Positions 49,434 through 57,730 of a stretch of DNA of 64,000 bases are shown one piece after another. Within the stretch, counting starts at the first letter, position 1; each line of letters opens with the position of its first letter. The DNA lies in assembly GCA_035491895.1 (NCBI GenBank), contig DATJJY010000037.1, positions 1-64,000 of the forward strand, read 5' to 3'. The stretch comes from DASTHG01 sp035491895 (GTDB lineage Bacteria > Gemmatimonadota > Gemmatimonadetes > Gemmatimonadales > GWC2-71-9). The position numbers and the translations under genes are program-made. The notes under the pieces are model-generated. The model searched no databases and was not told where the DNA came from. It was given only the letters and a program-made list of their open reading frames with translations.

Positions 49434-50294
49434 ATGACGGGGTTCGGAGCCGCCGAGGGGGAGGTGGCCGGTGGGCGGCTGCGGATCGAAATCCGCACCG
49501 TCAATCACCGCTACTTCAATCCACAGCTCAAGCTGCCGTACGATCTCGCGGGGATCGAAGCGGAACTGCGCGAGCGGTTGCGGGCGCTGCTCGAGCGAGG
49601 CCACGTCGCCGTGTCGGGGCGCTGGATCGAGCAGCCCGAGGCGCGACCGGCGGTGATGCTCGATCTCGATCGGGCGAAACAGGTCGTCCGGGCGCTGCGA
49701 GAGCTGAAGAAGCAGCTGCGCCTGAAGGGTGATCCCGATCTCGCGTTCGTCGCCCGGCATCCAGACGTCCTGAGCTTCTCGGGTAACGGAGCGCTGGTGA
49801 CGTGGGCTGACGTGCAGCCGGTAGCCGAGCGCGCCGCGTCCGAAGTGCTGGTGATGCGCGAGCGCGAGGGGCGCGCGCTGGCAACCGACCTGCTCGGCCG
49901 CATCGACGCGCTCGAAGCCGGCGCGCGGGTGGTCGCGAGCCGGGCCCCGGACCGGGTGGCGCACGAGCTGGCGCGGCTGCAGAAGAATGTCGCGGAGCTG
50001 GCCCAGGGGGTGCAGGTCGATCCGCAGCGCCTCGCGGTGGAGGTAGCGCTGCTCGCCGACCGGGTGGACATCAGCGAGGAGCTGGTGCGGTTCCAGACCC
50101 ACCTGGCGGCGGCGCGGGCGGCCCTTGCCGGGAGCGGGGCGGTGGGCAAGCAGCTCGGCTTTCTCGCCCAGGAGCTGCTGCGCGAAGTCAATACGATGGG
50201 CTCCAAGGCGAACGACGCCGCGATCACGCAGGCGGTCATCGGGATGAAGGGAGAGCTGGAGCGCTTCCGGGAGCAGCTGGAGAATCTGGAGTGA
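49434..50294 (+). CDS. yicC: YicC-family endoribonuclease
   Basis: 286 aa from ATG 49434 (MTGFGAAEGEVAGGRLRIEIRTVNHRYFNPQLKLP), the standard YicC N-terminus; GTG 49422 would add four residues. The C-terminal half holds the conserved DRVDISEELVRFQTHLAAA and GFLAQELLREVNTMGSKANDAAIT (DUF1732). E. coli YicC is a manganese-dependent endoribonuclease that acts on small RNA. It overlaps gmk (GTGA) and opens the long plus-strand housekeeping block; yicC-gmk-rpoZ-coaBC is a widely conserved order. Confidence 0.93.
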   Translation: MTGFGAAEGEVAGGRLRIEIRTVNHRYFNPQLKLPYDLAGIEAELRERLRALLERGHVAVSGRWIEQPEARPAVMLDLDRAKQVVRALRELKKQLRLKGDPDLAFVARHPDVLSFSGNGALVTWADVQPVAERAASEVLVMREREGRALATDLLGRIDALEAGARVVASRAPDRVAHELARLQKNVAELAQGVQVDPQRLAVEVALLADRVDISEELVRFQTHLAAARAALAGSGAVGKQLGFLAQELLREVNTMGSKANDAAITQAVIGMKGELERFREQLENLE

Positions 50295-50929
50295 CGCCGC
50301 GGATCGTCATCCTGTCCGCTCCCTCGGGCGGTGGGAAGACGACGATCAGTGAGGCCCTGCGCGCTCGACGGAAGGACATCGGGTACTCGGTGTCGGCGAC
50401 GACACGCAAGCCGCGTCCCGGCGAGGTGGACGGGAAGGCGTACCACTTCGTCACGCGAGCCGAGTTCGACCGGATGATCGCGGCGGGAGAGTTTCTTGAG
50501 TGGGCGGAGTACGCCGGGAACCGCTACGGCACGCTGAAGCGGGAAGTCGACGCAGTGTTACAGGCGGGACGGCATGTGCTCCTCGATATCGAGGTGCAGG
50601 GGGCGCGACAGATATGGAAGAATGCTGTTGTTCCGCGCCCAATCAGGATCTTCATCCTCCCACCCAGCGGCAAAGGCTGGATGGAGCGCTTAACGGGACG
50701 GGAAACGGAGTCCCCTGAATCTCTCGCCCGGCGCGCACAGCGGGCGATTGGTGAGATTCAAGAAGCGACTGCTTGGGAGAACATCGTCGTCAATGACGAT
50801 CTTGAACGTGCCGTTTCGGAGGTAAGTCAGATCATCGATGAAGGCGGCGCGAAGGTGCACCGCCCGTCCATACAGGACCTGAATCGCCTCGTGCAAGACA
50901 TGATGTCCGAGGCCACACGCGTCAGTTAG
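50291..50929 (+). CDS. gmk: Guanylate kinase
   Basis: 212 aa from GTG 50291. P-loop VILSAPSGGGKTTISEAL, GMP-binding YSVSATTRKPRPGEVDGKAYHFVTRAEFDRMI, EWAEYAGNRYGTLKREVD, LLDIEVQGARQI and IFILPPS. Converts GMP to GDP. Normal length and no missing residues. It is followed by rpoZ with a good AGGAG site 10 nt downstream of the stop. Confidence 0.96.
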   Translation: MTPRIVILSAPSGGGKTTISEALRARRKDIGYSVSATTRKPRPGEVDGKAYHFVTRAEFDRMIAAGEFLEWAEYAGNRYGTLKREVDAVLQAGRHVLLDIEVQGARQIWKNAVVPRPIRIFILPPSGKGWMERLTGRETESPESLARRAQRAIGEIQEATAWENIVVNDDLERAVSEVSQIIDEGGAKVHRPSIQDLNRLVQDMMSEATRVS

Positions 50930-50939
50930 GAGATCAGGA

Positions 50940-51152
50940 ATGCGTATCGTCACGCCGATCGAAGTGTCGAACCAGACGCAGAACAAGTACCTCGGGGTCC
51001 TCGTCGCCGCGCGGTTCGCGCGCTTCGTGAACGAGTTCCCGCGCGACCGCTCGGTCGAGTTCGAGCAGAAGCTCACGACGAGCGCGCTGCACGAGCTGGT
51101 GAAGGGAAACCTGAAGTACAAGCTCGTGCGGCGGCGTCGGCAGGAGTCCTGA
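50940..51152 (+). CDS. rpoZ: RNA polymerase omega subunit
   Basis: 70 aa, the short omega type. IEVSNQTQNKYLGVLVAARFARFVNEFP corresponds to the conserved helix (NRFxLVxxAAxRARQL in E. coli), followed by LTTSALHELVKGNLKYKLVRR in place of the usual A-x-x-E-I-x-x-G-K. It is small, but its place between gmk and coaBC makes the call firm. It overlaps coaBC by one base (TGATG). Confidence 0.88.
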   Translation: MRIVTPIEVSNQTQNKYLGVLVAARFARFVNEFPRDRSVEFEQKLTTSALHELVKGNLKYKLVRRRRQES

Positions 51153-52342
51153 TGAGTCTCGCCGGCCGCCACGTCGTTCTGGGCGTGTCGGGCGGCATCG
51201 CCTGCTACAAGAGCTGTCTGCTCGCCCGCCGACTCACCGAGCACGGCCTGACGGTGGACGTAGTGATGACGGCGGCCGCGACGGAATTCATCCGCCCGCT
51301 CACGTTCGAAGCGCTCACCGGACGACCGGTCCTCACCTCACTGTGGGAGCGCGGCCGCGCTCTGGCGCATATCGGCCTGGCCAAGCAGCCGGAGCTGGTC
51401 GTGGTCGCGCCGGCGACGGCCCACTTCCTCGCCCGCGCGGCAATGGGGATGGCCGACGATCTGCTGACCGCGATCCTCCTGGCCCGTACGGGGCCCGTGC
51501 TCGCCGCTCCCGCCATGAACGACGCGATGTATGCCCACCCCGCCACTCGGGCCAACCTGCAAACCCTTGCCGCCCGTGGGTGGGAGCTGATCGGTCCGGA
51601 GCGGGGCGCCCTCGCCGAGGGCCCGAGCGAGCGTCCCGGGCGCATGAGCGAGGCGGAGACGATCCTGGCGGCCGTGCTGCGCCGGCTCGGTGTGGAGTCG
51701 CGCTGGACCGGACGGAAGGTGGTGGTAAGCGCCGGCCCGACCCGCGAGCATCTCGATCCCGTGCGCGTGATCACGAATCCGTCGAGCGGGCGGATGGGAT
51801 TCGCCCTCGCCGAGGCGGCGCGCGATCGCGGCGCCCGTGTGGTGCTCGTCCTCGGTCCGACACCGCTCGCTCCCCCGGGCGGCGTGGACATCGTCCGGGT
51901 CGAGACGACGGCGGACATGCAACAGGCGGTGCAGACCGCCCTCACCGGCGCCGATGCACTCTTCATGGCGGCGGCTCCGGCAGACTACCGGCCGATCAAG
52001 AGCGCCGACCACAAACGCCCGCGAGCGAAGGGCCGGCTCTCGCTGGCGCTCGCTCCCACGGCCGATATCTTGGCGTCCCTCAAGCGACCCGCCAACTGTC
52101 TCATGGTCGGGTTCGCGCTGGAAACCGGGAACGGATTGGACCGGGCCCGGGTGAAGTTGCGGCAGAAGCGGCTCGATTACGTGGTTCTGAACGACGCGCA
52201 AGAGCCCGGCGCGGGGTTCGACGTGACCACGAACAAAGTCACGCTGCTCTCGCGGTCGGGGGCCGATCTCGCGCTCCCGCTGCTCGACAAACGTGACGTG
52301 GCGCAGCGAATCCTCGACGCAGTGGAGCACGACTTGTCGTGA
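51152..52342 (+). CDS. coaBC: Bifunctional phosphopantothenoylcysteine decarboxylase / phosphopantothenate-cysteine ligase
   Basis: 396 aa. The CoaC half has VVLGVSGGIACYKSCLLARRL, VAPATAHFLARAAMGMADDLLTAILLA and the catalytic APAMNDAMYAHPATRANLQTL. The CoaB half has VVVSAGPTREHLDPVRVITNPSSGRMGFALAEAA, AAAPADYRP and the NDAQEPGAGFDVTTNKVTLL segment. It carries out two successive steps of coenzyme A synthesis. Overlaps: rpoZ upstream by 1 nt, udg downstream by 4 nt. Confidence 0.95.
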   Translation: MSLAGRHVVLGVSGGIACYKSCLLARRLTEHGLTVDVVMTAAATEFIRPLTFEALTGRPVLTSLWERGRALAHIGLAKQPELVVVAPATAHFLARAAMGMADDLLTAILLARTGPVLAAPAMNDAMYAHPATRANLQTLAARGWELIGPERGALAEGPSERPGRMSEAETILAAVLRRLGVESRWTGRKVVVSAGPTREHLDPVRVITNPSSGRMGFALAEAARDRGARVVLVLGPTPLAPPGGVDIVRVETTADMQQAVQTALTGADALFMAAAPADYRPIKSADHKRPRAKGRLSLALAPTADILASLKRPANCLMVGFALETGNGLDRARVKLRQKRLDYVVLNDAQEPGAGFDVTTNKVTLLSRSGADLALPLLDKRDVAQRILDAVEHDLS

Positions 52343-53196
52343 GCGACGGGCGGGCACTGGCGCGCGCCTACTTGGAACAACAACGACTCTTGGGGACGGA
52401 CGCCGTGGCTCTTCCGGCGGACGCCGAGGTCGTATCTCCTGCAGCCGGGCCGGTTGCAGCAGGGGCCCCGGGCTCACGCCCGGGGTCAGGTGATTCACCA
52501 CCACCCACATCCGGTGTGGTTCACCTAACCCCCGGCGTCAGCCCGGGGAAGGACGAGAAGCGCGACCCTGTCTCAGGTCTCCCCGCAGCGGGCCTCACCT
52601 ACGACCCGCCCGCCCAAGACCTCTTCAGCTCCGATCCGGTGCAGCGGGCCACGACCCTCGCCGACATCGCCGAGCTCGTCTCATCGTGCACCAAGTGCCG
52701 GCTGTGCGAAGCCCGCAACAACACCGTTCCCGGTGAAGGGGCGGAGCGCGCGCGACTCGTCGTCGTGGGAGAGGGTCCCGGAAAGACCGAAGATGAGACC
52801 GGCCGGCCGTTCGTCGGCAAGGCCGGGGAGCTGCTGACCAAGATTCTCTCGGCCATCGGCCTCGCCCGGGAGCAGGTATATATCTGCAATGTGGTGAAGT
52901 GCCGGCCACCGGAGAACCGCACACCGCAGTACGACGAGATTGCCGCCTGCGTGCCATACCTGTTTCGACAAATCGAGCTGCTGGCGCCCGGGGTGATCCT
53001 CGCCATGGGGAACACCGCGGCACAAACGATCCTGAACACGAAGCAGTCGCTCGGCGCGCTGCGGAGCAAAGTCCACCGCTTCCGGGGTATTCCGGTGATC
53101 GTCACCTATCACCCCGCGGCGTTGCTCCGAAACCCGAACTGGAAGAAACCGACCTGGGATGACGTCCGCATCGCCCACCGTCTCCTCGACGGCTGA
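52339..53196 (+). CDS. Family 4-type uracil-DNA glycosylase with repeat-derived N-terminal linker
   Basis: 285 aa from GTG 52339. The catalytic domain begins about residue 100: SSCTKCRLCEARNNTVPGEG, VVVGEGPGKTEDETGRPFVGKAGELLTKIL (uracil-binding motif A), VYICNVVKCRPPENRTP, EIAACVPYLFRQI, and VTYHPAALLRNP (motif B). Cys residues near CTKC, VVKC and AAC are the 4Fe-4S ligands of thermophile-type UDGs. It excises uracil from DNA. Residues about 42-72 (APGSRPGSGDSPPP, HLTPGVSPGK) are encoded by a near-perfect palindromic element. The gene overlaps coaBC by 4 nt and dnaB by 38 nt. Confidence 0.9.
   Translation: MSDGRALARAYLEQQRLLGTDAVALPADAEVVSPAAGPVAAGAPGSRPGSGDSPPPTSGVVHLTPGVSPGKDEKRDPVSGLPAAGLTYDPPAQDLFSSDPVQRATTLADIAELVSSCTKCRLCEARNNTVPGEGAERARLVVVGEGPGKTEDETGRPFVGKAGELLTKILSAIGLAREQVYICNVVKCRPPENRTPQYDEIAACVPYLFRQIELLAPGVILAMGNTAAQTILNTKQSLGALRSKVHRFRGIPVIVTYHPAALLRNPNWKKPTWDDVRIAHRLLDG
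52466..52548. repeat. Palindromic element read in frame inside the uracil-DNA glycosylase gene
   Basis: Left arm 52466-52501 and right arm 52513-52548 are near-complements over 36 bp (CCCCGGGCTcACGCC, GGGGTcAGGTGA and their partners). The loop is about 11 bp. Each arm itself holds a smaller CCCCGGG-N5-CCCGGGG-type palindrome. Its translation (APGSRPGSGD..., HLTPGVSPG) forms the linker before the catalytic domain. Confidence 0.75.
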
Positions 53197-54571
53197 TCTC
53201 GACTTACCGGGGCGCCGCGCGCCCTGGAGTAACGACGCCGAGCAGGCCGTGCTCGGCGCGATGCTGCTCGACCAGGACGCCGCCCTCAAGGCGGCCGAGC
53301 TCCTGGACGATTCGATGTTCTACAAGGAAGCGCATCGCATCCTGTTTCGGGCGATGGCGGGCCTGACTGAGAAGGGTGACGTCATCGATCCCGTCACCCT
53401 GCGTGAGGAGCTGGTACGCCGCGGCGACCTCGATCGGGTCGGCGGGATGGAGTACATCGCCGCCCTGCTCGACGTCGTGCCGACGGCGGCCAACGTCGAG
53501 TCGCATACGCGCATCGTGCGCGACCAGGCGGTGCTGCGCCGTCTCGTCGAAGCCGCCACCGAAATCATCCAGGATGTGTACGAGCGGCGCGGCGAGTCGA
53601 GCGAAGTGCTCGACAACGCCGAGCACCGGATCTTCCAGGTGGCGCAGTTCAAGCGGTCGGAGGACTTCTCCCGGCTGAAGGAGCTGATCTGGCCAACCAT
53701 GGAGCGGATCGAGCAGCTCCAGGGAAGCCACGGCGTCGTGACGGGGGTGGCCAGCGGCTTCCTCGACCTCGACCGGCTCACCGCCGGGTTCCAGCGTGGC
53801 GACCTGGTGATCATCGCCGCCCGGCCGTCGATGGGAAAGACGTCGTTCGTGCTCAACTGCGTGCAGCACGCCGCGATCGAGCATCAGATCGGCGTCGCGG
53901 TATTCTCGCTCGAAATGTCCAAAGAGGCCTTGGTGCAGCGGTTGCTCTGCTCCGAGGGACTGGTCGACGCGCAGCGGCTGCGGCGGGGGGCGCTGCGCGA
54001 CGACGACTACCCGAAACTCGCCCGGGCCGCCGGGCTCCTGGGCACCGCCCCGATCTGGATCGACGATTCTGCGGCCCTCACGCCGCTGCAGATGCGCTCC
54101 AAGGCGCGTCGCCTCAAGGCCGAGCACGACATCGGGATGGTCGTGGTCGACTACCTGCAGCTGATGCAGGGGCCGTCCGATTCGGAAAACCGGCAGCAGG
54201 AGATCTCCTACATCTCCCGCTCGCTCAAGGCGCTCGCGAAGGAGCTCGATGTCCCGGTGGTCGCTCTGTCGCAGCTCTCCCGCGCTCCGGAGCAGCGCAC
54301 CGGCGAAGGCCGCCGGCCGCAGCTCTCCGACCTGCGCGAGTCGGGGGCGATCGAGCAGGATGCGGATCTCGTCTGTTTCATTTACCGCCAGGAGATGTAC
54401 GAGGGACCGAGCGACAAGGACGGAAACAACATTGAGGGTCTCGCGGAGCTGCTCATCGGCAAGCAGCGCAATGGACCCACGGGCATCGTGGAGCTGTACT
54501 TCAAAAAGGAATACACACGCTTCGACAACCGCACGAGCCGTGAGGCGCCGGTCGGAGCGACCGTTGGCTAA
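53159..54571 (+). CDS. dnaB: Replicative DNA helicase
   Basis: 470 aa from ATG 53159, overlapping udg by 38 nt. N-terminal primase-interacting domain: PWSNDAEQAVLGAMLLDQDAALKAAELL, FYKEAHRILFRAM. C-terminal RecA-like motor: Walker A AARPSMGKTSF, then VAVFSLEMSKEALVQRLLCSE, Walker B IGMVVVDYLQLM, and SQLSRAPEQRTGEGRRPQLSDLRESGAIEQDADLV with FIYR. The hexamer unwinds DNA at the fork. No intein or insertion. It is followed by radA with an 8-nt overlap. Confidence 0.96.
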   Translation: MTSASPTVSSTADLDLPGRRAPWSNDAEQAVLGAMLLDQDAALKAAELLDDSMFYKEAHRILFRAMAGLTEKGDVIDPVTLREELVRRGDLDRVGGMEYIAALLDVVPTAANVESHTRIVRDQAVLRRLVEAATEIIQDVYERRGESSEVLDNAEHRIFQVAQFKRSEDFSRLKELIWPTMERIEQLQGSHGVVTGVASGFLDLDRLTAGFQRGDLVIIAARPSMGKTSFVLNCVQHAAIEHQIGVAVFSLEMSKEALVQRLLCSEGLVDAQRLRRGALRDDDYPKLARAAGLLGTAPIWIDDSAALTPLQMRSKARRLKAEHDIGMVVVDYLQLMQGPSDSENRQQEISYISRSLKALAKELDVPVVALSQLSRAPEQRTGEGRRPQLSDLRESGAIEQDADLVCFIYRQEMYEGPSDKDGNNIEGLAELLIGKQRNGPTGIVELYFKKEYTRFDNRTSREAPVGATVG

Positions 54572-55928
54572 GTCCTCCTCGGTGTTCCGCTGCTCCGAAT
54601 GCGGTGCGGAGCAGCCCAAGTGGGCGGGGCGCTGCGACGCGTGCGGGGCGTGGAATACGCTGGTGGAGGAGGTTGTCACGAAGGGGAGAGGGCGGTCGGG
54701 CGGTCAGGCGGTCGGCCGCATCACATCGTCCGCCCGTTCGCCCGTCCGCCTGTCGGCCGTAGGCGGGGAGGTGGTGGAGCGGTGGCGTACCGGCATCGAT
54801 GAATTCGACTTCGTCCTCGGTGGTGGCGTGGTGCCCGCCTCCGTCGTCCTGGTCGGTGGGGAGCCGGGGATCGGCAAGTCGACGCTGCTGCTCCAGGTCG
54901 CGGCTCGACTGGAAGCTGCCGGCGTGCCCTCGCTCTACGTGTCGGGAGAAGAATCGCCGCAGCAGATGCGGCTCAGAGCCGCTCGACTGAACGAGGATGC
55001 CGGTGCGGTACAGGTGCTCGGCGAAACCCACCTCGAAAGCGTGCTGCATCACGCCGCGGCCACAGGGGCCCGGGTCGTGTTCCTCGATTCGATCCAGACG
55101 ACCTACACCGAGGAGCTCGAGGGGGCACCGGGCAACGTGGGACAGGTGCGCGAGTGCGCCGCCCGGCTGATGCGGTTCGCCAAGGAGTCGGGACCGGCCG
55201 TGTTCCTGGTGGGGCATGTGACCAAGGGAGGCGGGATCGCGGGTCCCCGGACGCTCGAACACATCGTCGACACGGTGCTCTACTTCGAAGGCGAGCCGAC
55301 GCTCGACCACCGCATCCTGCGCGCGGTGAAGAACCGCTTCGGCTCGGTGGACGAGATCGGCGTGTTCCGTATGACGGCCGCGGGGCTCGAGCCGGTTCCC
55401 GATCCGGCGGCGACGTTCCTCGCCGGGCGCCACACCGGTGTCTCCGGCTCGGCCGTCACGGCGTTGATGGAAGGGACACGGCCGATGCTGGTCGAGGTGC
55501 AAGCGCTCGCTTCGAAGGCGGGGTTCGGGACGCCACAGCGGGTGGCGACGGGGCTCGATCAGCGCCGCCTCGCGGTGCTGCTGGCGGTGCTGGAGCGGCG
55601 CGGCGGACTCCCGGTCGCCGCGCTCGACGTCTTCGTCAACGTGACCGGTGGCGTGCGACTGCTCGAGCCGTCGAGCGACCTCGCCGTGCTGGCGGCGCTG
55701 GTGTCGAGCGTGCACGATCGTCCCGCGCCGGCCGATGCCGTGTTCCTCGGCGAAGTCGGCCTCGGCGGAGAAGTTCGCCCCGTCTCCGGTCTCGAGCGCC
55801 GCCTGGCGGAGGCCGAGCGGCAAGGATTCGCGCGCGTCTTTCTGTCGGCCCGTTCCAAAGTCGCCGCGGGGCTCCAGGTCGAGAGGATCGAACATGTCGG
55901 TGAGCTCGCCCGCCGGCTCGTCGCCTGA
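54564..55928 (+). CDS. radA: DNA repair protein RadA
   Basis: 454 aa from TTG 54564 (MAKSSSVFRCSECGAEQPKWAGRCDACGAWNTL). The N-terminal four-Cys zinc finger (CSEC...CDAC), a linker, the Walker A VGGEPGIGKSTLLLQVA, SGEESPQQMRLRA, VFLDSIQTTY, and the RadA KNRFGSVDEIGVFRM motif are all seen, followed by the Lon-like C-terminal domain (DVFVNVTGGVRLLEPSSDLAVLAAL, GEVGLGGEVRPVSGLERRL). It drives branch migration in recombination. The linker (GRGRSGGQAVGRITSSARSPVRLSA) is encoded by a palindromic CCGCCCG-type element and is not conserved in family terms. Confidence 0.95.
   Translation: MAKSSSVFRCSECGAEQPKWAGRCDACGAWNTLVEEVVTKGRGRSGGQAVGRITSSARSPVRLSAVGGEVVERWRTGIDEFDFVLGGGVVPASVVLVGGEPGIGKSTLLLQVAARLEAAGVPSLYVSGEESPQQMRLRAARLNEDAGAVQVLGETHLESVLHHAAATGARVVFLDSIQTTYTEELEGAPGNVGQVRECAARLMRFAKESGPAVFLVGHVTKGGGIAGPRTLEHIVDTVLYFEGEPTLDHRILRAVKNRFGSVDEIGVFRMTAAGLEPVPDPAATFLAGRHTGVSGSAVTALMEGTRPMLVEVQALASKAGFGTPQRVATGLDQRRLAVLLAVLERRGGLPVAALDVFVNVTGGVRLLEPSSDLAVLAALVSSVHDRPAPADAVFLGEVGLGGEVRPVSGLERRLAEAERQGFARVFLSARSKVAAGLQVERIEHVGELARRLVA
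54691..54750. repeat. Palindromic GGCGGTCGGGCGG element read in frame inside radA
   Basis: Left arm from 54691 (GGCGGTCGGGCGGTCAGGCGG) and right arm to 54750 (CCGCCCGTTCGCCCGTCCGCC) are complementary at 18 of 23 positions, with a loop of about 10 bp. The right arm matches the repeat in the thiolase gene (20836-20856) at 18 of 21 bases. It encodes the linker between the zinc finger and the ATPase. Confidence 0.7.
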
Positions 55929-56607
55929 CGTCGGAGTCGTCGTTGTGGCCGCGGGAGCCGGCGTGCGCGCCGGGCCCGGGGAGCTGAAGCAGTTCCGCTC
56001 GATCGCCGGCGTTCCGATGCTGTTGCGGGCTTTGCGGCACTTTCTCGATCACCGGGACGTTTGTCGAATCGTGGTGACGCTGCCCCCGGGGGCCACCGAG
56101 CACCCGCCCGCGTGGCTCGGTTCGCTGCTGGGAAATCGACTGGTGGCCGTCGCCGGAGGCACGATGCGGGCCGATTCGGTGCGCGCCGGATTGCGGCTGC
56201 TCGACCCGCCTCCCGCGATCGTGCTGGTGCACGACGCAGCGCGCCCTTTCGTGTCGCCCACGACGATCGCCGCAGTCATCGAGCGGGCGCGTGCGGGAGT
56301 GGGGGCCGTCGCGGCGATTCCGGTGGGCGACACGATCAAGGACGTCGACGACGACGGCAGGGTGGCGCACACCGTGCCGCGGGCCCGGCTGTGGCGGGCG
56401 CAGACGCCGCAGGGGTTCCCCGGCCCGATGCTGGTCGAGGCGTATCAGCGCTGGCCACGCGACGGCACGACGCCTACGGACGACGCCGAGGTGGTCGAGC
56501 ACGCCGGCTTCACGGTGGAAGTGGTGCAGGGCGCCCTCCGCAATTTGAAGGTGACGTCCGAGGACGACTGGCGCCTGGCCGAGATCCTCGCACGCGAGGA
56601 AGAGTGA
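55894..56607 (+). CDS. ispD: 2-C-methyl-D-erythritol 4-phosphate cytidylyltransferase
   Basis: 237 aa from ATG 55894 (35-nt overlap with radA). VVVVAAGAGVRAGPGELKQF replaces the common AAGxGxRMGxxxPKQ: the Lys-Gln pair stays but Met-Gly is altered. IVLVHDAARPFVSPTTIAAVI, VGAVAAIPVGDTIKDVDDDGRVAHTVPR, LWRAQTPQGFP and DDAEVVEHAGFTVEVVQG follow family order. Third step of the MEP isoprenoid pathway. Overlap with the next gene is 4 nt (GTGA). No ispF is fused or adjacent. Confidence 0.92.
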   Translation: MSVSSPAGSSPDVGVVVVAAGAGVRAGPGELKQFRSIAGVPMLLRALRHFLDHRDVCRIVVTLPPGATEHPPAWLGSLLGNRLVAVAGGTMRADSVRAGLRLLDPPPAIVLVHDAARPFVSPTTIAAVIERARAGVGAVAAIPVGDTIKDVDDDGRVAHTVPRARLWRAQTPQGFPGPMLVEAYQRWPRDGTTPTDDAEVVEHAGFTVEVVQGALRNLKVTSEDDWRLAEILAREEE

Positions 56608-57257
56608 AGGCCGTTCCGTTCACGACTCCTGCGGAAGCCGCGGTGGCGATCCCCGACATCGTCCGACACCTCCGCGCCGGCGGGTTGCTCGCATATCCAA
56701 CCGAAACGGTGTACGGTTTGGGGTCGCGGCCGCTGTCACCCGATGTCCGGGCGTTGGCGGCGCTCAAGGGACGGGCCGCCGGGAAGCCGTTTCTGCTGCT
56801 GGTCTCGAGTCGGGAAATGGCCGAGGCGCAGGGGCTCGCGTTCACCGAATCAGCCCGGGCGCTGGCCCGGGCATTCTGGCCGGGACCGCTGACACTCGTG
56901 TTGCCGGGTGGCGGCGGACGGCTACCCGATCTCCTGCGGGGACCGGAAGGGGGCATTGCGGTGCGCTGGACGTCGCATCCACTCATCGTGGCGCTGGTGG
57001 CGGAACTGGACGAGCCGCTGACGTCGACCTCGGCGAACCTTCCCGGGTCGGCGCCGGCGCCGGGAGCGGAGGCCGTGCTGCGGGACTTTCGGGATGCGGT
57101 CGCGGCTGGGCAGCTCATGGTGCTCGACGGTGGCGTGCTCGGCAATCGCCCTCCGTCGACGGTGGTCGACTGCACGGGCTCGGCGCCCCGGGTGATCCGT
57201 CAGGGCGCCGTATCGCTCGCCGAGCTCCGAGCAGGCGCGGGAATGCTCGCGCCGTGA
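56604..57257 (+). CDS. tsaC: Threonylcarbamoyl-AMP synthase (Sua5/YciO/YrdC family)
   Basis: 217 aa from GTG 56604. GGLLAYPTETVYGLGSRPLSPDVRALAALKGRAAGKPFLLLV is the YrdC core with the Lys-Gly-Arg of the nucleotide site, followed by FWPGPLTLVLP, IAVRWTSHPL and LTSTSANLPGSAP. It supplies threonylcarbamoyl-AMP for the t6A37 tRNA modification. No Sua5 C-terminal domain. Overlaps the phosphatase gene (GTGA). Confidence 0.93.
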   Translation: MKAVPFTTPAEAAVAIPDIVRHLRAGGLLAYPTETVYGLGSRPLSPDVRALAALKGRAAGKPFLLLVSSREMAEAQGLAFTESARALARAFWPGPLTLVLPGGGGRLPDLLRGPEGGIAVRWTSHPLIVALVAELDEPLTSTSANLPGSAPAPGAEAVLRDFRDAVAAGQLMVLDGGVLGNRPPSTVVDCTGSAPRVIRQGAVSLAELRAGAGMLAP

Positions 57258-57730
57258 AGCGCATCCTCTTCGTCTGCACGGGCAATATCTGCCGTAGCCC
57301 CCTCGCCGAGGCGCTGCTCAAACGCGCGCTGCACGAGCGTGGGGTCGAAGCAGTGAGCGTCGAATCGGCCGGAACCGGGGCGTGGGACGGCGCGCCGGCA
57401 TCCGAGGGGGCGTATCTCGTGGCGCTCGAGCGCGGCCTCGACCTGTCGGGACACCGTGCCCGGCTGCTCACGCGAGAGATCGTCGAAGCGGCCGCGATGA
57501 TCCTCACGATGGCCCGCCACCACCGCGCGCGGGTGCACGAGCTGGGTGGCGAGGGTCGGGTGCACGTGCTGGGGGAGTACGTCGGGAAGACCGGCGAGGA
57601 AGCCGAAGTGGGCGATCCGTTCGGCGGGGACCTCGAAGTGTACCGGGACACCTGCGCCGAGCTCGAGGCGCTGATCGCCACGGTCGCCGACCGGCTGGCG
57701 GGCGAGGCGCGGCGTGAGGATCGGCGGTAG
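57254..57730 (+). CDS. Low-molecular-weight protein-tyrosine phosphatase
   Basis: 158 aa from GTG 57254. P-loop VCTGNICRSPLAEALLKRAL (Cys8, Arg14) is at the N-terminus and the general-acid Asp lies in VGDPFGGDLEVYRDTCAEL. A complete enzyme of normal size, either a tyrosine/arginine phosphatase or arsenate-reductase-like. Tucked between tsaC and aroE; the tsaC-LMWPTP neighbourhood is frequent (often with an arginine-phosphatase role), but specificity is not readable. Confidence 0.92.
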   Translation: MKRILFVCTGNICRSPLAEALLKRALHERGVEAVSVESAGTGAWDGAPASEGAYLVALERGLDLSGHRARLLTREIVEAAAMILTMARHHRARVHELGGEGRVHVLGEYVGKTGEEAEVGDPFGGDLEVYRDTCAELEALIATVADRLAGEARREDRR

